From Planctomycetaceae bacterium (GTDB taxonomy: Bacteria > Planctomycetota > Planctomycetia > Planctomycetales > Planctomycetaceae): a DNA stretch of 64,000 bases. Where the stretch lies: the NCBI GenBank assembly GCA_016795145.1, contig JAEUII010000035.1:1-64000 (forward strand), written 5' to 3'. The translations under genes were made by a program, and so were the position numbers. Each line of letters opens with the position of its first letter. Within the stretch, counting starts at the first letter, position 1. Positions 23,266 through 32,592 of the stretch are shown one piece after another. The notes under the pieces are model-generated. The model did no database searches. It worked only from the letters and a program-made list of their open reading frames with translations, and was not told the DNA's origin.

Positions 23266-25683
23266 CTACTCCAGATAGTGAAACTCGTTCAAACTCAAAA
23301 GTGCCTGGACATAGTCAGCCCAGCGTTTGCTCACCGACTCGGGACTGGAACTGTCCCCGCCCGGGATGTCCCCAGCGGCTAGAAACTCCAATCCGACAGC
23401 GATCTCCTGTTCGTCGGGATGGCGAGCATACAACAGACTATAGGCGCGATCGATTCCCTGTCTTCGATCCAGAGAACTCAACTGCTCCGCCAGTCTTGCC
23501 GAATGAGATTCCATCCACTGTGAATTCAGCATAAACAACTGCTGCAGTGGTGTTGTCGTGGGTTCACGGCGAGGACTGTGCGAGCTGGCTTCGGGAAAGT
23601 CATGCATCCTCAAAATCGGATGCAGCTCTTCTCGCGCGACGATCACATACAACGTTCGGCGCAGGTTCTGATCATCATCCACAGGCTTCGCAGGCCCGCC
23701 CATCGTCACATCCAGCGAACCATCAGCGGCCAGCACCGCATCGCGCCACATCTCGAAGTCCAGACGCTTCCGATTCATGCGCCAGAGAAAGCGATTTTCC
23801 GGATCAACGGCGAACATGTCGTCTCGCTGTTCGGAAGATTGTGCATACGTTGCCGATGTGACAATCAAACGATGCAGCCATTTCAAGTCCCAGTTGTGCC
23901 GAATCAGCTCGGCACTCAGGTATTCGAGCAGTTCCGGATGCGAAGGCGTGTCGCCCTGTGAACCAAAGTCGCTCGGAGTTCGCACGAGACCGTAACCAAA
24001 GTGCTGGTCCCAAATCCGGTTCACGATGACTCGAGCCATCAAAGGAGAGGCATCGGAAAACAGTGCTTCCGCAAGTTGCCGACGACCACTTCCCTCGTTC
24101 AACGCCGTTGGCGCATCCGGACGGAAGATGCGAAGAAACCTTCGGGGAACAACGCTGCCCTGGTTGGCCGGATTGCCGCGGCGAAAGATCGGAAGATCGC
24201 GAGCCACGCCGTCCCGATAATCCAGCTTCGTGAGCTCATCACCTTCTGGCAAAACGTAGATCGCTGATTCCTTCAGCACATGAGCAAACGGAACATCAAC
24301 GTTCGGTGTCTCGACCCTGAGCTTTGCGATCTCCTGCCTGGTTGTTTCGGCGTCTGCCGAGGTCGCGTCTTTGATGTCCTTCAATTTGGCTTCAAGAGCC
24401 TTCAGCTTCGTACGAGCCTCCCGGACCTTGTCGGATTCCGCCTTGGCCAGCAGCGGGCGTTCATCCAGCTGACAGCTCGCAAAGACGCCGGCCAGACCGT
24501 AATAGTCTTCCATCGAGATGGGATCAAACTTGTGATCATGGCACCGTGCACAGCTCACCGTCATCGCGAGGAAAGTTCGGGAAACGGCATCAATGCGTTC
24601 ATCCCATTCATCGGCCACAATCTGTTCGATGACATTTGGGGCCAGTCGAAGTTCCTTCCAATAGGTCGGACTGAGTCCAATGAAGCCCAATGCGGCGAGC
24701 TCCTTTGGATCCGCGTCAGGCATCAGATCAGCAGCCAGCTGCAGTTTGACAAAGCGATCATAAGGCATGTTCGAATTGAGCGCATGCACGACCCAGTCAC
24801 GATACATCCAGCCTCGATCCGTAGGACTCTGCCATTCCGGAGTGAACTCGGAGTATCGTGCCAGATCCAGCCAGTTGCGCGCCCATCGCTCGCCAAAATG
24901 AGGAGAACTCAGAAGTCGGTCGACGGCGGACTCAATCCCATCGGCAGCCAGCTGATTTATTTCCTCAGGACGAGGCGGCAAACCGACGAGGTCAAAGGAG
25001 AGCCTTCGCAGCAGCACATTTGGTTCGGCTGGAGCGGACGGCGTCAGATGATTCTCCTTCAGCTTGTGAAGAACGAACGCATCAATGGGATTGCGTGACC
25101 AGTGAGAAGGAGAATCCTGGGGAACATCCGGCACAGGAATCTCGGCCACAGGCCGAAAAGCCCAATGCCCCTGTGCGGCCCTGTAGTCAATCGATTCCGT
25201 CGCTTTGCGAGGCGGCGCGGTGTATGTCGGAGTCTGGGCTCCCGAGTGAATCCACTGCCGAAGAACCTGCAACTCGGATTCAGGCAACTTGCCATCAGGC
25301 GGCATTTGAAGCTGCGTGTTACGGTATTCCACGGCCTGAAGAAGCAGACTTTTGTCAGGCATTTCTCCATCAAACAGGGCCCCGCGACTGCCGCCAACTC
25401 CAATTCCGTCAGAAGACTCCAGGTTCAATTCCCCATGCGTCGCCGCGCCGTCCGTCGAGTGGCATTTCACACAACGCTGCACCAGAATTGGTCGAACAGA
25501 CTTCTCGAAGTACTCCAGGTGCTCCTGGGTGTCACTCGACTGCAGTGCCATCGCCACCCCGTGGAGCACAAGCATGGCAACAACGGCCGCCCCCCAGTGA
25601 AGTGTGGTTGATGCAGTCAATGCAAAGCGTGTTTTCGTTCGCTTCAATTCACTGCCCAAACATCTGCAGAATTCCAGCTTCAT
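23266..25683 (-). CDS. planctomycete PSCyt1/DUF1549/DUF1553 protein
   Basis: This protein of about 805 residues has a hydrophobic anchor or signal region (about 30-48). A cytochrome-c-like PSCyt1 domain carries one haem-binding CVKCH (about 71-75). A DUF1549 (PSCyt2) domain begins at NPIDAFVLHKL and shows RRLSFDLVGLPP (about 210-225). A coiled segment rich in Lys/Glu follows near 420-450, then a DUF1553 (PSD1) domain in the last 270 residues (NRIWDQHFGYGLV, SDFGSQGDTPSHPELL). ATG 25683 is preferred over GTG 25692 because GGAG lies 8 bases upstream. Such proteins are exported and are often paired with DUF1501; here the DUF1501 gene is 9 kb away. Confidence 0.9.
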   Translation of the reverse strand: MKLEFCRCLGSELKRTKTRFALTASTTLHWGAAVVAMLVLHGVAMALQSSDTQEHLEYFEKSVRPILVQRCVKCHSTDGAATHGELNLESSDGIGVGGSRGALFDGEMPDKSLLLQAVEYRNTQLQMPPDGKLPESELQVLRQWIHSGAQTPTYTAPPRKATESIDYRAAQGHWAFRPVAEIPVPDVPQDSPSHWSRNPIDAFVLHKLKENHLTPSAPAEPNVLLRRLSFDLVGLPPRPEEINQLAADGIESAVDRLLSSPHFGERWARNWLDLARYSEFTPEWQSPTDRGWMYRDWVVHALNSNMPYDRFVKLQLAADLMPDADPKELAALGFIGLSPTYWKELRLAPNVIEQIVADEWDERIDAVSRTFLAMTVSCARCHDHKFDPISMEDYYGLAGVFASCQLDERPLLAKAESDKVREARTKLKALEAKLKDIKDATSADAETTRQEIAKLRVETPNVDVPFAHVLKESAIYVLPEGDELTKLDYRDGVARDLPIFRRGNPANQGSVVPRRFLRIFRPDAPTALNEGSGRRQLAEALFSDASPLMARVIVNRIWDQHFGYGLVRTPSDFGSQGDTPSHPELLEYLSAELIRHNWDLKWLHRLIVTSATYAQSSEQRDDMFAVDPENRFLWRMNRKRLDFEMWRDAVLAADGSLDVTMGGPAKPVDDDQNLRRTLYVIVAREELHPILRMHDFPEASSHSPRREPTTTPLQQLFMLNSQWMESHSARLAEQLSSLDRRQGIDRAYSLLYARHPDEQEIAVGLEFLAAGDIPGGDSSSPESVSKRWADYVQALLSLNEFHYLE

Positions 25684-26198
25684 CAGAAACACTCCATTCG
25701 GTGCCGACGAACTGCCCGCAGTTAGCCAACTCGCCCCGCCCCGATCTCGCGAATATCGCAGTTTCGCTGCTGGATGTCACCGTTGCCAGCAGAATTTCGC
25801 CAGACATCTACTCTGCTGGAATGGGCGAACTTCATTACACAACTGTGGCTTCTGAAACGTTTCTGATGCGAAATCCGCTGAATCATCCGCCTGGACTGAC
25901 ATTGTTCTGCGAAGAAAATCCATGTCAGAAAATTCGTAGACAGTTTAGTGGGTACGACAACTCCTTTGGTTAGACGTTGGCAATCGAAAAATAGCGGAAG
26001 GGCGCGAGCCCTCCGGTCACGCAGCACCAAACAAATTGAACACTGGACACACTGTTTCCCGGCGAACCCAACCCCAATCGAAAGCATCGTATCGACTCGT
26101 TGTCCATTCCTAATTCGCTGTCTTCGTTTCCACAACGTACGTTCGACGTTTGCGTATGACGAAGAGTAGATCTCCAGCTCTGTCTGAGGAGTCGGCCC
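25684..26198. other. intergenic region between divergent genes
   Basis: This 515-base gap should hold the two divergent promoters. It carries a single arm of repeat family A at 25992-26017. A 169-codon minus frame (25722-26231) crosses it, but its translation runs through the repeat and lacks family character, so it is not called. Confidence 0.6.
25992..26017 (+). repeat. 26-bp palindromic repeat family A, single arm
   Basis: TAGCGGAAGGGCGCGAGCCC followed by TCCGGT. It is identical to the left arm at 58824-58849, and a TTGAACACTGG motif nearby (about 26036-26046) also recurs at the 39810 copy. Confidence 0.85.
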
Positions 26199-28196
26199 AT
26201 GAATCCCGATGAACAGGATGTCGATGGTCAAAGTGCGAATGAACTTCCGGGTTCTTCTATCCTTTCAGAAAACCCTGAGCCGCCCGGCGATCGGCAAGGC
26301 GAAAATCAACCGTCGATTACAGGCAGTGCGGCAGACAGTGCGTCAGACAACCCGATTGCAGACTTTTCCAGGTTTGCGGCTCGATTCCTGTTTACTCATA
26401 ACCCTTTCTACGTCATCAGTGCCGCGCTGTTCGTGTGGGGATTGAAGTTACTGTTTCGAGTCGGTGACAATTCGATCCTCTTTGCTCAGGGATCTGTCGG
26501 CTACATGGAACCGTGGGGGCTGATGGCTTCTCTTTGCGGCGTCACGTTTCTGATGGCCGCGACCGCCATCGTGATTGTTCAGCTGGAAGCACGTGCTGCA
26601 AGACACCTCAAAGGCGGCAGCGGCGCGAGCTCAGGCCTCAGTTCCGAAAACGTCGAAGAAGAAATGACAAGCAGGCCATCTTTTGGCAGCGTCTGGGAAG
26701 ACATACGTTCTCTGATTCTGATCGTGCTGCTGATGTTCCCGGCCATTTCTGTGAGCTTTGATGAATTGCTGACACAGGCCAGTCAGTCGGGTCGAAGCGG
26801 CATGGTGATCCTGATGTTTGCTGCGGGACTTGGCTTTTTGCTGATGCTGATGGAGCTGTTGATTGCAGGGCTTCGAGTTCGATTGGCCGCAGCATGGCGG
26901 CTGCCGATTTACAGCGTGCTGACTCTGTTCTTCATATGGCCGCTACTCCTGCTTCCGGAATGGAATGGTCAATCGCGCGAACAAATCCGCTGGTTGATTT
27001 TCGCGTTTCCGACTGTGGCATCAGTCGCGTTCCTTGGACTCCTTCCGGCGATCCGTCGGGGAAAATCGTCTGTCGCGAAGAACGGGACGCCGTGGGGATG
27101 GCCCTGGTTTCCGTGGACCGGCATCGTCTTTCTTGTGGGCACGGTTGTCTTTCGAGCCTACTCATTGACCATGGCCTTCGATCCAACGAATCTCATTGCG
27201 TCTTACTGGGACACATCGTTCGGAATTTACTTTCTTGTCCCGCTGGGTTTCTGCCTGCTGACACTTTTGCTTGAGATCGCGCTGACGGAGCGAAACGACG
27301 ACCTTCGGCGGCTGTCTTATGGTCTTGCACCATTCCTGTTGATTGCGGCCTGCCCCTGGACGGTGCCATGGAATCACCTTCCCACCTACAGACTCTTCGT
27401 CTCAGAGTTTGTCAGCGTCGCGGGGTCACCTGTCTTCGTTGCCCTTTGCGTGTTGTTCGTGTTCTACGGAGTGGGGTTTCTGCGAAGAGTGCAGGGCAGT
27501 GAAACCGGAGTGCTGCTGTGCCTGATGCTGGCTACGGTGATTACTCCGAAGACGTACGCCGATCCGTTCTGGAGCTTTCGCGACACGGACTTCCAGGCCT
27601 GGCCGCTGCTGCCTCTCGCGTTGATTCAGGGAGTTCGGGGATGGACATTGCGATCTTCATTGCGGCTGATGATGTCGTTTGGGTGCAGTACCCTGTTGAT
27701 TCTGAAGGTGATGAACGGAGATCTGCCATCCGGAGTGAAGTGGTTTCTTGTGATCCATCTGATGCTGGTCGCACTGCTGATCGCCGCCTATCGACTTTCC
27801 GATGACTTTGCGCAGTTCCTGAGATCACTCGCGCCCCTCTGTTTTACGGCAACGATTCTGCTGGGGTCTTTGACCCTGGCCAAAGGGACTCAGGTTACAG
27901 CAGCGTGGCTGGTCTACGCATTGATGCTGACGCTCGGCGAGTTTTCAATTGGCAAGCTGCTCCACGATAATCGCTTCCAGAAACACTCTTTCGTGTTGCT
28001 GTGTGCAGGACTGGCAATCGGTTCGCTCGTTCTGCCGGTTTCGCTTTCACGAGCACAATTGGCGGGAGGCATTAGGCCCGTCGTGTTCGCCGGAGTCAGT
28101 TTTGTCGTCGCGGTCTGCATTAGTATCCTGAAGACCGGCTATCGCAGTGTTCTGATCCTCCGATGGAGGCGGCTGCGCGACTGGGCTCTTTCTTAG
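26199..28196 (+). CDS. large polytopic membrane protein, family unknown
   Basis: This 665-residue protein has a polar, acidic N-terminal tail of about 60 residues, a hydrophilic loop at about 140-165, and at least twelve hydrophobic helices spread to the C-terminus. There is no recognisable transporter, kinase or glycosyltransferase motif. A GAGGAG sequence about 8 bases before the ATG supports the start. It stands about 100 bases upstream of the MarC-family gene in the same orientation. A role in the inner membrane is clear from the helices; the activity is not. Confidence 0.7.
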   Translation: MNPDEQDVDGQSANELPGSSILSENPEPPGDRQGENQPSITGSAADSASDNPIADFSRFAARFLFTHNPFYVISAALFVWGLKLLFRVGDNSILFAQGSVGYMEPWGLMASLCGVTFLMAATAIVIVQLEARAARHLKGGSGASSGLSSENVEEEMTSRPSFGSVWEDIRSLILIVLLMFPAISVSFDELLTQASQSGRSGMVILMFAAGLGFLLMLMELLIAGLRVRLAAAWRLPIYSVLTLFFIWPLLLLPEWNGQSREQIRWLIFAFPTVASVAFLGLLPAIRRGKSSVAKNGTPWGWPWFPWTGIVFLVGTVVFRAYSLTMAFDPTNLIASYWDTSFGIYFLVPLGFCLLTLLLEIALTERNDDLRRLSYGLAPFLLIAACPWTVPWNHLPTYRLFVSEFVSVAGSPVFVALCVLFVFYGVGFLRRVQGSETGVLLCLMLATVITPKTYADPFWSFRDTDFQAWPLLPLALIQGVRGWTLRSSLRLMMSFGCSTLLILKVMNGDLPSGVKWFLVIHLMLVALLIAAYRLSDDFAQFLRSLAPLCFTATILLGSLTLAKGTQVTAAWLVYALMLTLGEFSIGKLLHDNRFQKHSFVLLCAGLAIGSLVLPVSLSRAQLAGGIRPVVFAGVSFVVAVCISILKTGYRSVLILRWRRLRDWALS

Positions 28197-28298
28197 GCTC
28201 TGTAACGCAAAACGAGATCGACTCTGAGCGGAACTTGGGGGAAACGAAGTCTGCGGGTATCATGCCTGGACTTTCGTCGGACTGTCCCTGAGGTTTCC

Positions 28299-28871
28299 AT
28301 GCTGCAGACTGTATTGCTTCTGTTTATTGTGCTCGATCCGTTCGGCAACCTGGTCATGATCAACTCCCTGTTGAAGGACTATACGCCTTCGCAGCGTCGA
28401 AGAATCATGATCCGTGAAAGCGTCGTTGCCCTGTTGATCCTGCAGCTCGCTGTCTTTGCCGGCGGGCCGGTCATGCAGGCTCTGGGGCTGAAGACATTTT
28501 CGCTGGGGATCGCCGGCGGCATTGTGCTCTTCATGATTTCGATGGGAATGATCTTTCCCGGAAGAAAGCTGATGGATGAAGAGGACACTGCAGATCCGGT
28601 CATCGTGCCGATCGCCATTCCCCTGATTGCCGGCCCCAGCACAATTTCCCTGATTCTGTTGCTGGCACAGAAATACGACCGAAGCATGGTCGCGACTTCC
28701 GTCATGATCGCCTGTGGACTTTCGACGATCATCCTGGCCATGTCACCCGCCATCTATGCGTTCCTTGGTGTTCGAGGATCAAGAGCGATGGAACGACTGA
28801 TGGGGATGCTGCTCGTCATGATGTCCGTTCAAATGGTGCTTGACGGGATCAAGGCGTACCTGCAGCCGTGA
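28299..28871 (+). CDS. MarC-family integral membrane protein
   Basis: This 190-residue protein has about six membrane helices. Family motifs are visible: the N-terminal LDPFGNLVMINSL (about 12-24), the mid-protein IVPIAIPLIAGPSTIS (about 107-122), and the C-terminal RLMGMLLVMMSVQ. MarC proteins are membrane proteins of the NAAT fold whose substrate is unsettled. A GAGG element lies 6 bases before the ATG. Confidence 0.9.
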   Translation: MLQTVLLLFIVLDPFGNLVMINSLLKDYTPSQRRRIMIRESVVALLILQLAVFAGGPVMQALGLKTFSLGIAGGIVLFMISMGMIFPGRKLMDEEDTADPVIVPIAIPLIAGPSTISLILLLAQKYDRSMVATSVMIACGLSTIILAMSPAIYAFLGVRGSRAMERLMGMLLVMMSVQMVLDGIKAYLQP

Positions 28872-28969
28872 TGGCCTGTTGACAAGCCCGACTCACTCCG
28901 CGGAGGCACACCGTCGCTTGAGATAGTCGTCACCCGCAGATCGGTCATATTTCGGAAAGTGCTGCGCCC

Positions 28970-30838
28970 ATGCAAAGAAACTCACCACTGATCTTCATTG
29001 CTTTTTTCCTCGTGCAGACGGCACCGGAAACATGGGCGTCAGCTTGCTGTCAGATTCAGAATGTCTGGACTTCCCGAGACGAACTACAGAATGGGGAGAA
29101 AGATCTCGGATCGCAAATGATTCGGGAGAACATCTACATCCTTCGGCATGCTCGCACTAATCGAGTCGAACAGTGGGCAGGTGCCATGAGAAACCTGATT
29201 CGCATCGGGAAGCCGGCGGTACCTGAGATTTCGAAGGAACTCGATCGTCCAAACCGACCAGAAGCATTGAGGCTCTACGCGTTCACGTTGAGGGCGATTG
29301 ATGATCCATCCTGCGTCCCATCGCTGATTCGCGCGATTCCGGAAAGCTACCAGCACTTTGGAGCCGGTTCTTCAGTGCGATTAGCGGATGAGTCACTGGC
29401 TCAGTTCCTGAGCGTTCACGATCTCGATCCACAAAATGACAGTGGCAAGACAATCACTGTTCGCTCAGCCGATAACGAACTCTTTGCTACGCTGGAATCT
29501 CTCACGAGACACTCGTCTGCAGAACTGATGAAGCAGGAAGAGCGACGGAGAGTGTTGCGAAGCGAGCGACCTGATCACGATCAGGAGGCGTCCCGCCTGT
29601 TTGGTGAATTGCAAAGCCAATGGCAAGCGTGGTGGGACGAGCATCAGAATGAAGTACTTGCCGACGCATCGATCATTGAGTCATCGTCGGGCTCTACATT
29701 TGACTCAAACGAAGACCCCATCGAACGAGCCGGCAGAAACAAGTTCGGCCCGCTATTTCCCAGTGGACCGGCAATCCGACTCGGCCCCATCCTGGAAGCT
29801 AAGTTGGACGTCCGGTCGCAATATACGTGTCAATGCTGTATCGATCTTGACCATGGCAAACTGTTCGAACTCCGAGAAGGCATCAAGTACTTTCCATCCG
29901 GAGACGCCGGAGTTGTCACTCACCAATGGTACTCCGTGAATGGAATTGATGGGATTGCGTCGGCAGAACGGATTCGCGGAAATGGACTGCATATCTGGCA
30001 AATCGACAATGATCGCTGGAACACAATCGACGACGAAATCTCTCAGGGGAAATCCATTCCCCTTGGAGTTGAGCGACTGAATTTCCAGTCGTTGAGTTTG
30101 AGTCAGAGCTGGTGGGAAGAGTCAAGAAAGCCGACTGAGACGACGTACTTATTCAACACCCTGGCAGGATCGCGGGGAATTCTGCAATTTCCGGCGAGGT
30201 CCAACAAAGATTTCTGCGTGATTCGCTACCGACTCTGGGTCACGCACGATGATTCACAACCCGAGGTCGTAGCTTCCGAGACTCAACGATCGACTCAACG
30301 CGGTGAAACACATTGGCTCGATGAGCAGAAAATCACCCTGGACAATGTCGAGACAGGACGGCGCGCTGGTTTTCGCTTTCGGGACAATTCCGTTGTCGAA
30401 ATTCCCGAGAAACTCCTTTCGGGCACGAGCATTAACGCCACATCTGCCTGGGTGACGAACAGTGAAATCGACCTATTGACAAGGCAATGCACGATCCAAC
30501 CGATTAGGGCGAGCGACGATTCTCGTGAGCCTGTTCCATTTGATGTCCTGTGCCTGATCGGAGTCCATTTCAACGCTGTTCCAATTGATCTTGCAGACTA
30601 TGAAGACTTGACCGTTGCCGAAGTTCATGAGTTGATCGATCGGTGGCCCGAGTACGCTCGTGACGAGTTCTTTCTGGACGGAAGTCCTGGGCACAACTTA
30701 TCCGGGTTCCTGGAAAATCGGGCTTGCGTCCATGCATTTCGCAACCAACACGGCCAATGTGGCATGCTTGAATACTCGTGCCCTCCCAACGAAACGAAGT
30801 CCATCACCATTAGACTGAAGCTCGAAGCAGATAAGTAA
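28970..30838 (+). CDS. hypothetical secreted protein with a HEAT-like N-terminal part
   Basis: This 622-residue protein has a signal peptide (hydrophobic 6-16, likely cleavage near 23). Residues about 60-130 form two to three helical pairs resembling HEAT repeats (IGKPAVPEISKEL and DDPSCVPSLIRAI). The rest is beta-rich and hydrophilic, with six cysteines in the mature chain and no motif I know. The following gene starts 48 bases downstream in the same direction. I do not recognise the family. Confidence 0.65.
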   Translation: MQRNSPLIFIAFFLVQTAPETWASACCQIQNVWTSRDELQNGEKDLGSQMIRENIYILRHARTNRVEQWAGAMRNLIRIGKPAVPEISKELDRPNRPEALRLYAFTLRAIDDPSCVPSLIRAIPESYQHFGAGSSVRLADESLAQFLSVHDLDPQNDSGKTITVRSADNELFATLESLTRHSSAELMKQEERRRVLRSERPDHDQEASRLFGELQSQWQAWWDEHQNEVLADASIIESSSGSTFDSNEDPIERAGRNKFGPLFPSGPAIRLGPILEAKLDVRSQYTCQCCIDLDHGKLFELREGIKYFPSGDAGVVTHQWYSVNGIDGIASAERIRGNGLHIWQIDNDRWNTIDDEISQGKSIPLGVERLNFQSLSLSQSWWEESRKPTETTYLFNTLAGSRGILQFPARSNKDFCVIRYRLWVTHDDSQPEVVASETQRSTQRGETHWLDEQKITLDNVETGRRAGFRFRDNSVVEIPEKLLSGTSINATSAWVTNSEIDLLTRQCTIQPIRASDDSREPVPFDVLCLIGVHFNAVPIDLADYEDLTVAEVHELIDRWPEYARDEFFLDGSPGHNLSGFLENRACVHAFRNQHGQCGMLEYSCPPNETKSITIRLKLEADK

Positions 30839-30886
30839 CTTCGCCGATCAGAAAGCAATTGCCACAGTTACTGTCAGATTCCCGCA

Positions 30887-31480
30887 ATGACTGATCCGCA
30901 AAAGATCTTTCCGTCTTCTCTCCATCTCGCTGCTTATCTTGGCGACGAGGCGTCTCGGGCGGCACTTGGGGCCGCGGCGCTGGCTAAGTTTTCTCTCCAG
31001 TCCATGTTACGTGGTGGCGACAGGCATTGGCGAGCTGCCATGAAGCTGCTGGATCGTGCGGCTTCGGAGGATGCGGCGTGTTCTGTCGCGGAACTGGCGT
31101 TCGCGGCCTATGGTTCCAACTTGGACTCGAACGACGCTGTGAACCGCCTGGCGAAGGACGCGATGGAGGCATTGAGAACATGGCAGAAGTGTCGGCATTC
31201 CCTGGACTTATCAACGAGACTGAAGTCCACCGCGGAGAAGTTCGTTTTGGCCGTTCAGGTGGGTGGTGACTACTTCGATCTCAGCGGCTTCCAGACCAGG
31301 GCCTTTGGCATGGTCATGGGAGGATGTTACAGCGTCATCTTTGCCGGTGAGAATCCTCGTTTTGTTCGATGGCTTGGTGAAGCTGCGGACTACGCTCATC
31401 GCCTTTTGAAGGTTGATGAAGCGATTTTGGTGAAGGAGATCTCTGCAGCTTTGATGCCGTCTGTCCGGTCAAAAGAGTGA
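30887..31480 (+). CDS. hypothetical alpha-helical cytoplasmic protein
   Basis: This 197-residue protein is rich in Ala and Leu with no signal peptide or membrane helix. It opens with LHLAAYLGDEASRAALG (about 12-28), a pattern seen in several planctomycete small proteins of unknown role. It is close behind the preceding secreted protein and shares its strand, so the two may be co-transcribed. Function is unknown. Confidence 0.6.
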   Translation: MTDPQKIFPSSLHLAAYLGDEASRAALGAAALAKFSLQSMLRGGDRHWRAAMKLLDRAASEDAACSVAELAFAAYGSNLDSNDAVNRLAKDAMEALRTWQKCRHSLDLSTRLKSTAEKFVLAVQVGGDYFDLSGFQTRAFGMVMGGCYSVIFAGENPRFVRWLGEAADYAHRLLKVDEAILVKEISAALMPSVRSKE

Positions 31481-31714
31481 TGAATTTCGGCCGTGGGACA
31501 TCCGATTGGGCCGTTCGCTACTCGTTTTTCGGGTATTCACTAAACTACCGCCCCGAATTGCTGTGGAGAGATTCAGCGACGTCGGGCTCGTTAAAACGCG
31601 GATCGATTTTCGCGATGAAGCGATGCCAGAATCGATGTCCGAAATGATGTCTCGAAGTGGGACTCTCTGCGGTTAGTTTTTCATAGTGTTTTCCATCACG
31701 GAAAGGTCCTGACA

Positions 31715-32344
31715 ATGGTAGTTCGATCTGTTTGGCACCGAGTTGCAGCCTTCACGCTGGCTGTGCTGACGTCAGCCGGGGCGGCATTTGCTGCTGACGG
31801 CGAGTGGGTTTCTCTGTTCGACGGCAAGTCCCTGGACGGCTGGGAGCAGGTCGGCAATCCGGAAAAGAGCAAGTGGGAAGTGAAGGACGGCGCGATTCAC
31901 GGCACCGGTGATCCCTCGATGCTGGTTTGCACCAAAGGTCCTTACAAGAACTTTCGTTACCGCGCGGAAATTCGAATCAACGACAAGGGCAACTCCGGTT
32001 GCTACTTCCGCACGACTCGAAAGCCAGGCTTCACCGACGGCTATGAAGCACAGATCGACAGCACTCATACCGACCCAATTCGTACGGGGTCTCTGTACGG
32101 AATGAACCATGTCTACAAGCGACTGGTGGAACCTGATACCTGGTTCACTTACGACATCGAAGTTCGCGACGACGTTTGGCGTGGCCGCAAGGTGACTCGT
32201 ATCAAGATCACTGTTGACGGCAACGAACTGTACGAATTCCTCGACTTCGAACAGACCTTCAAGGAAGGCCACTTCGCGTTTCAGCAGCACGACCCGGGTA
32301 GCCGAGTTGACATTCGCAAAGTTGAAGTGATGGAACTGAAGTAG
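31715..32344 (+). CDS. secreted DUF1080 (3-keto-disaccharide hydrolase family) protein
   Basis: This 209-residue protein has a signal peptide ending AAFAADG (about residue 27). The DUF1080 jelly-roll domain fills the rest, with the hallmark opening SLFDGKSLDGWEQ, then SMLVCTKGPYKNF, GNSGCYFRT and a C-terminal HFAFQQHDPGSRVDIRKVE. Members bind or hydrolyse oxidised sugars, and many are planctomycete-specific and exported. A GGAAAGG element lies about 8 bases before the ATG. Length is typical for a single-domain version. Confidence 0.92.
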   Translation: MVVRSVWHRVAAFTLAVLTSAGAAFAADGEWVSLFDGKSLDGWEQVGNPEKSKWEVKDGAIHGTGDPSMLVCTKGPYKNFRYRAEIRINDKGNSGCYFRTTRKPGFTDGYEAQIDSTHTDPIRTGSLYGMNHVYKRLVEPDTWFTYDIEVRDDVWRGRKVTRIKITVDGNELYEFLDFEQTFKEGHFAFQQHDPGSRVDIRKVEVMELK

Positions 32345-32458
32345 TTTTCACGACCGACCGTTCGTTCGCTTCTAAACCAGCCGGCGATTCCTCGCCCCTC
32401 TCGAACAACGATTTGGCCGGGGCTTGCGAACGGTGCGGCGAACGGGGGGCGAACCGGG

Positions 32459-32481
32459 GGATCTTTAGCAAGATCCACTAC
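32459..32481 (-). repeat. 23-bp repeat family F, copy 1
   Basis: GGATCTTTAGCAAGATCCAC followed by TAC. It is the exact reverse complement of 58951-58973 and holds an internal near-palindrome (GGATC...GATCC). Confidence 0.75.
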
Positions 32482-32592
32482 TTCCAACCCGAGCTTCTGC
32501 GGAACAGCTGAAACTCTCAGCTGTTCCGTTTGTGTTTCGATCCCCCACCGGGATCCGGATATTTGTTTGTAACGATTTCACGAAATTCATTC

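Noticed and set aside
25722-26231. A 169-codon minus-strand frame in a gap
   Set aside because: Part of it is the translation of repeat family A and it lacks a ribosome site or a family pattern.
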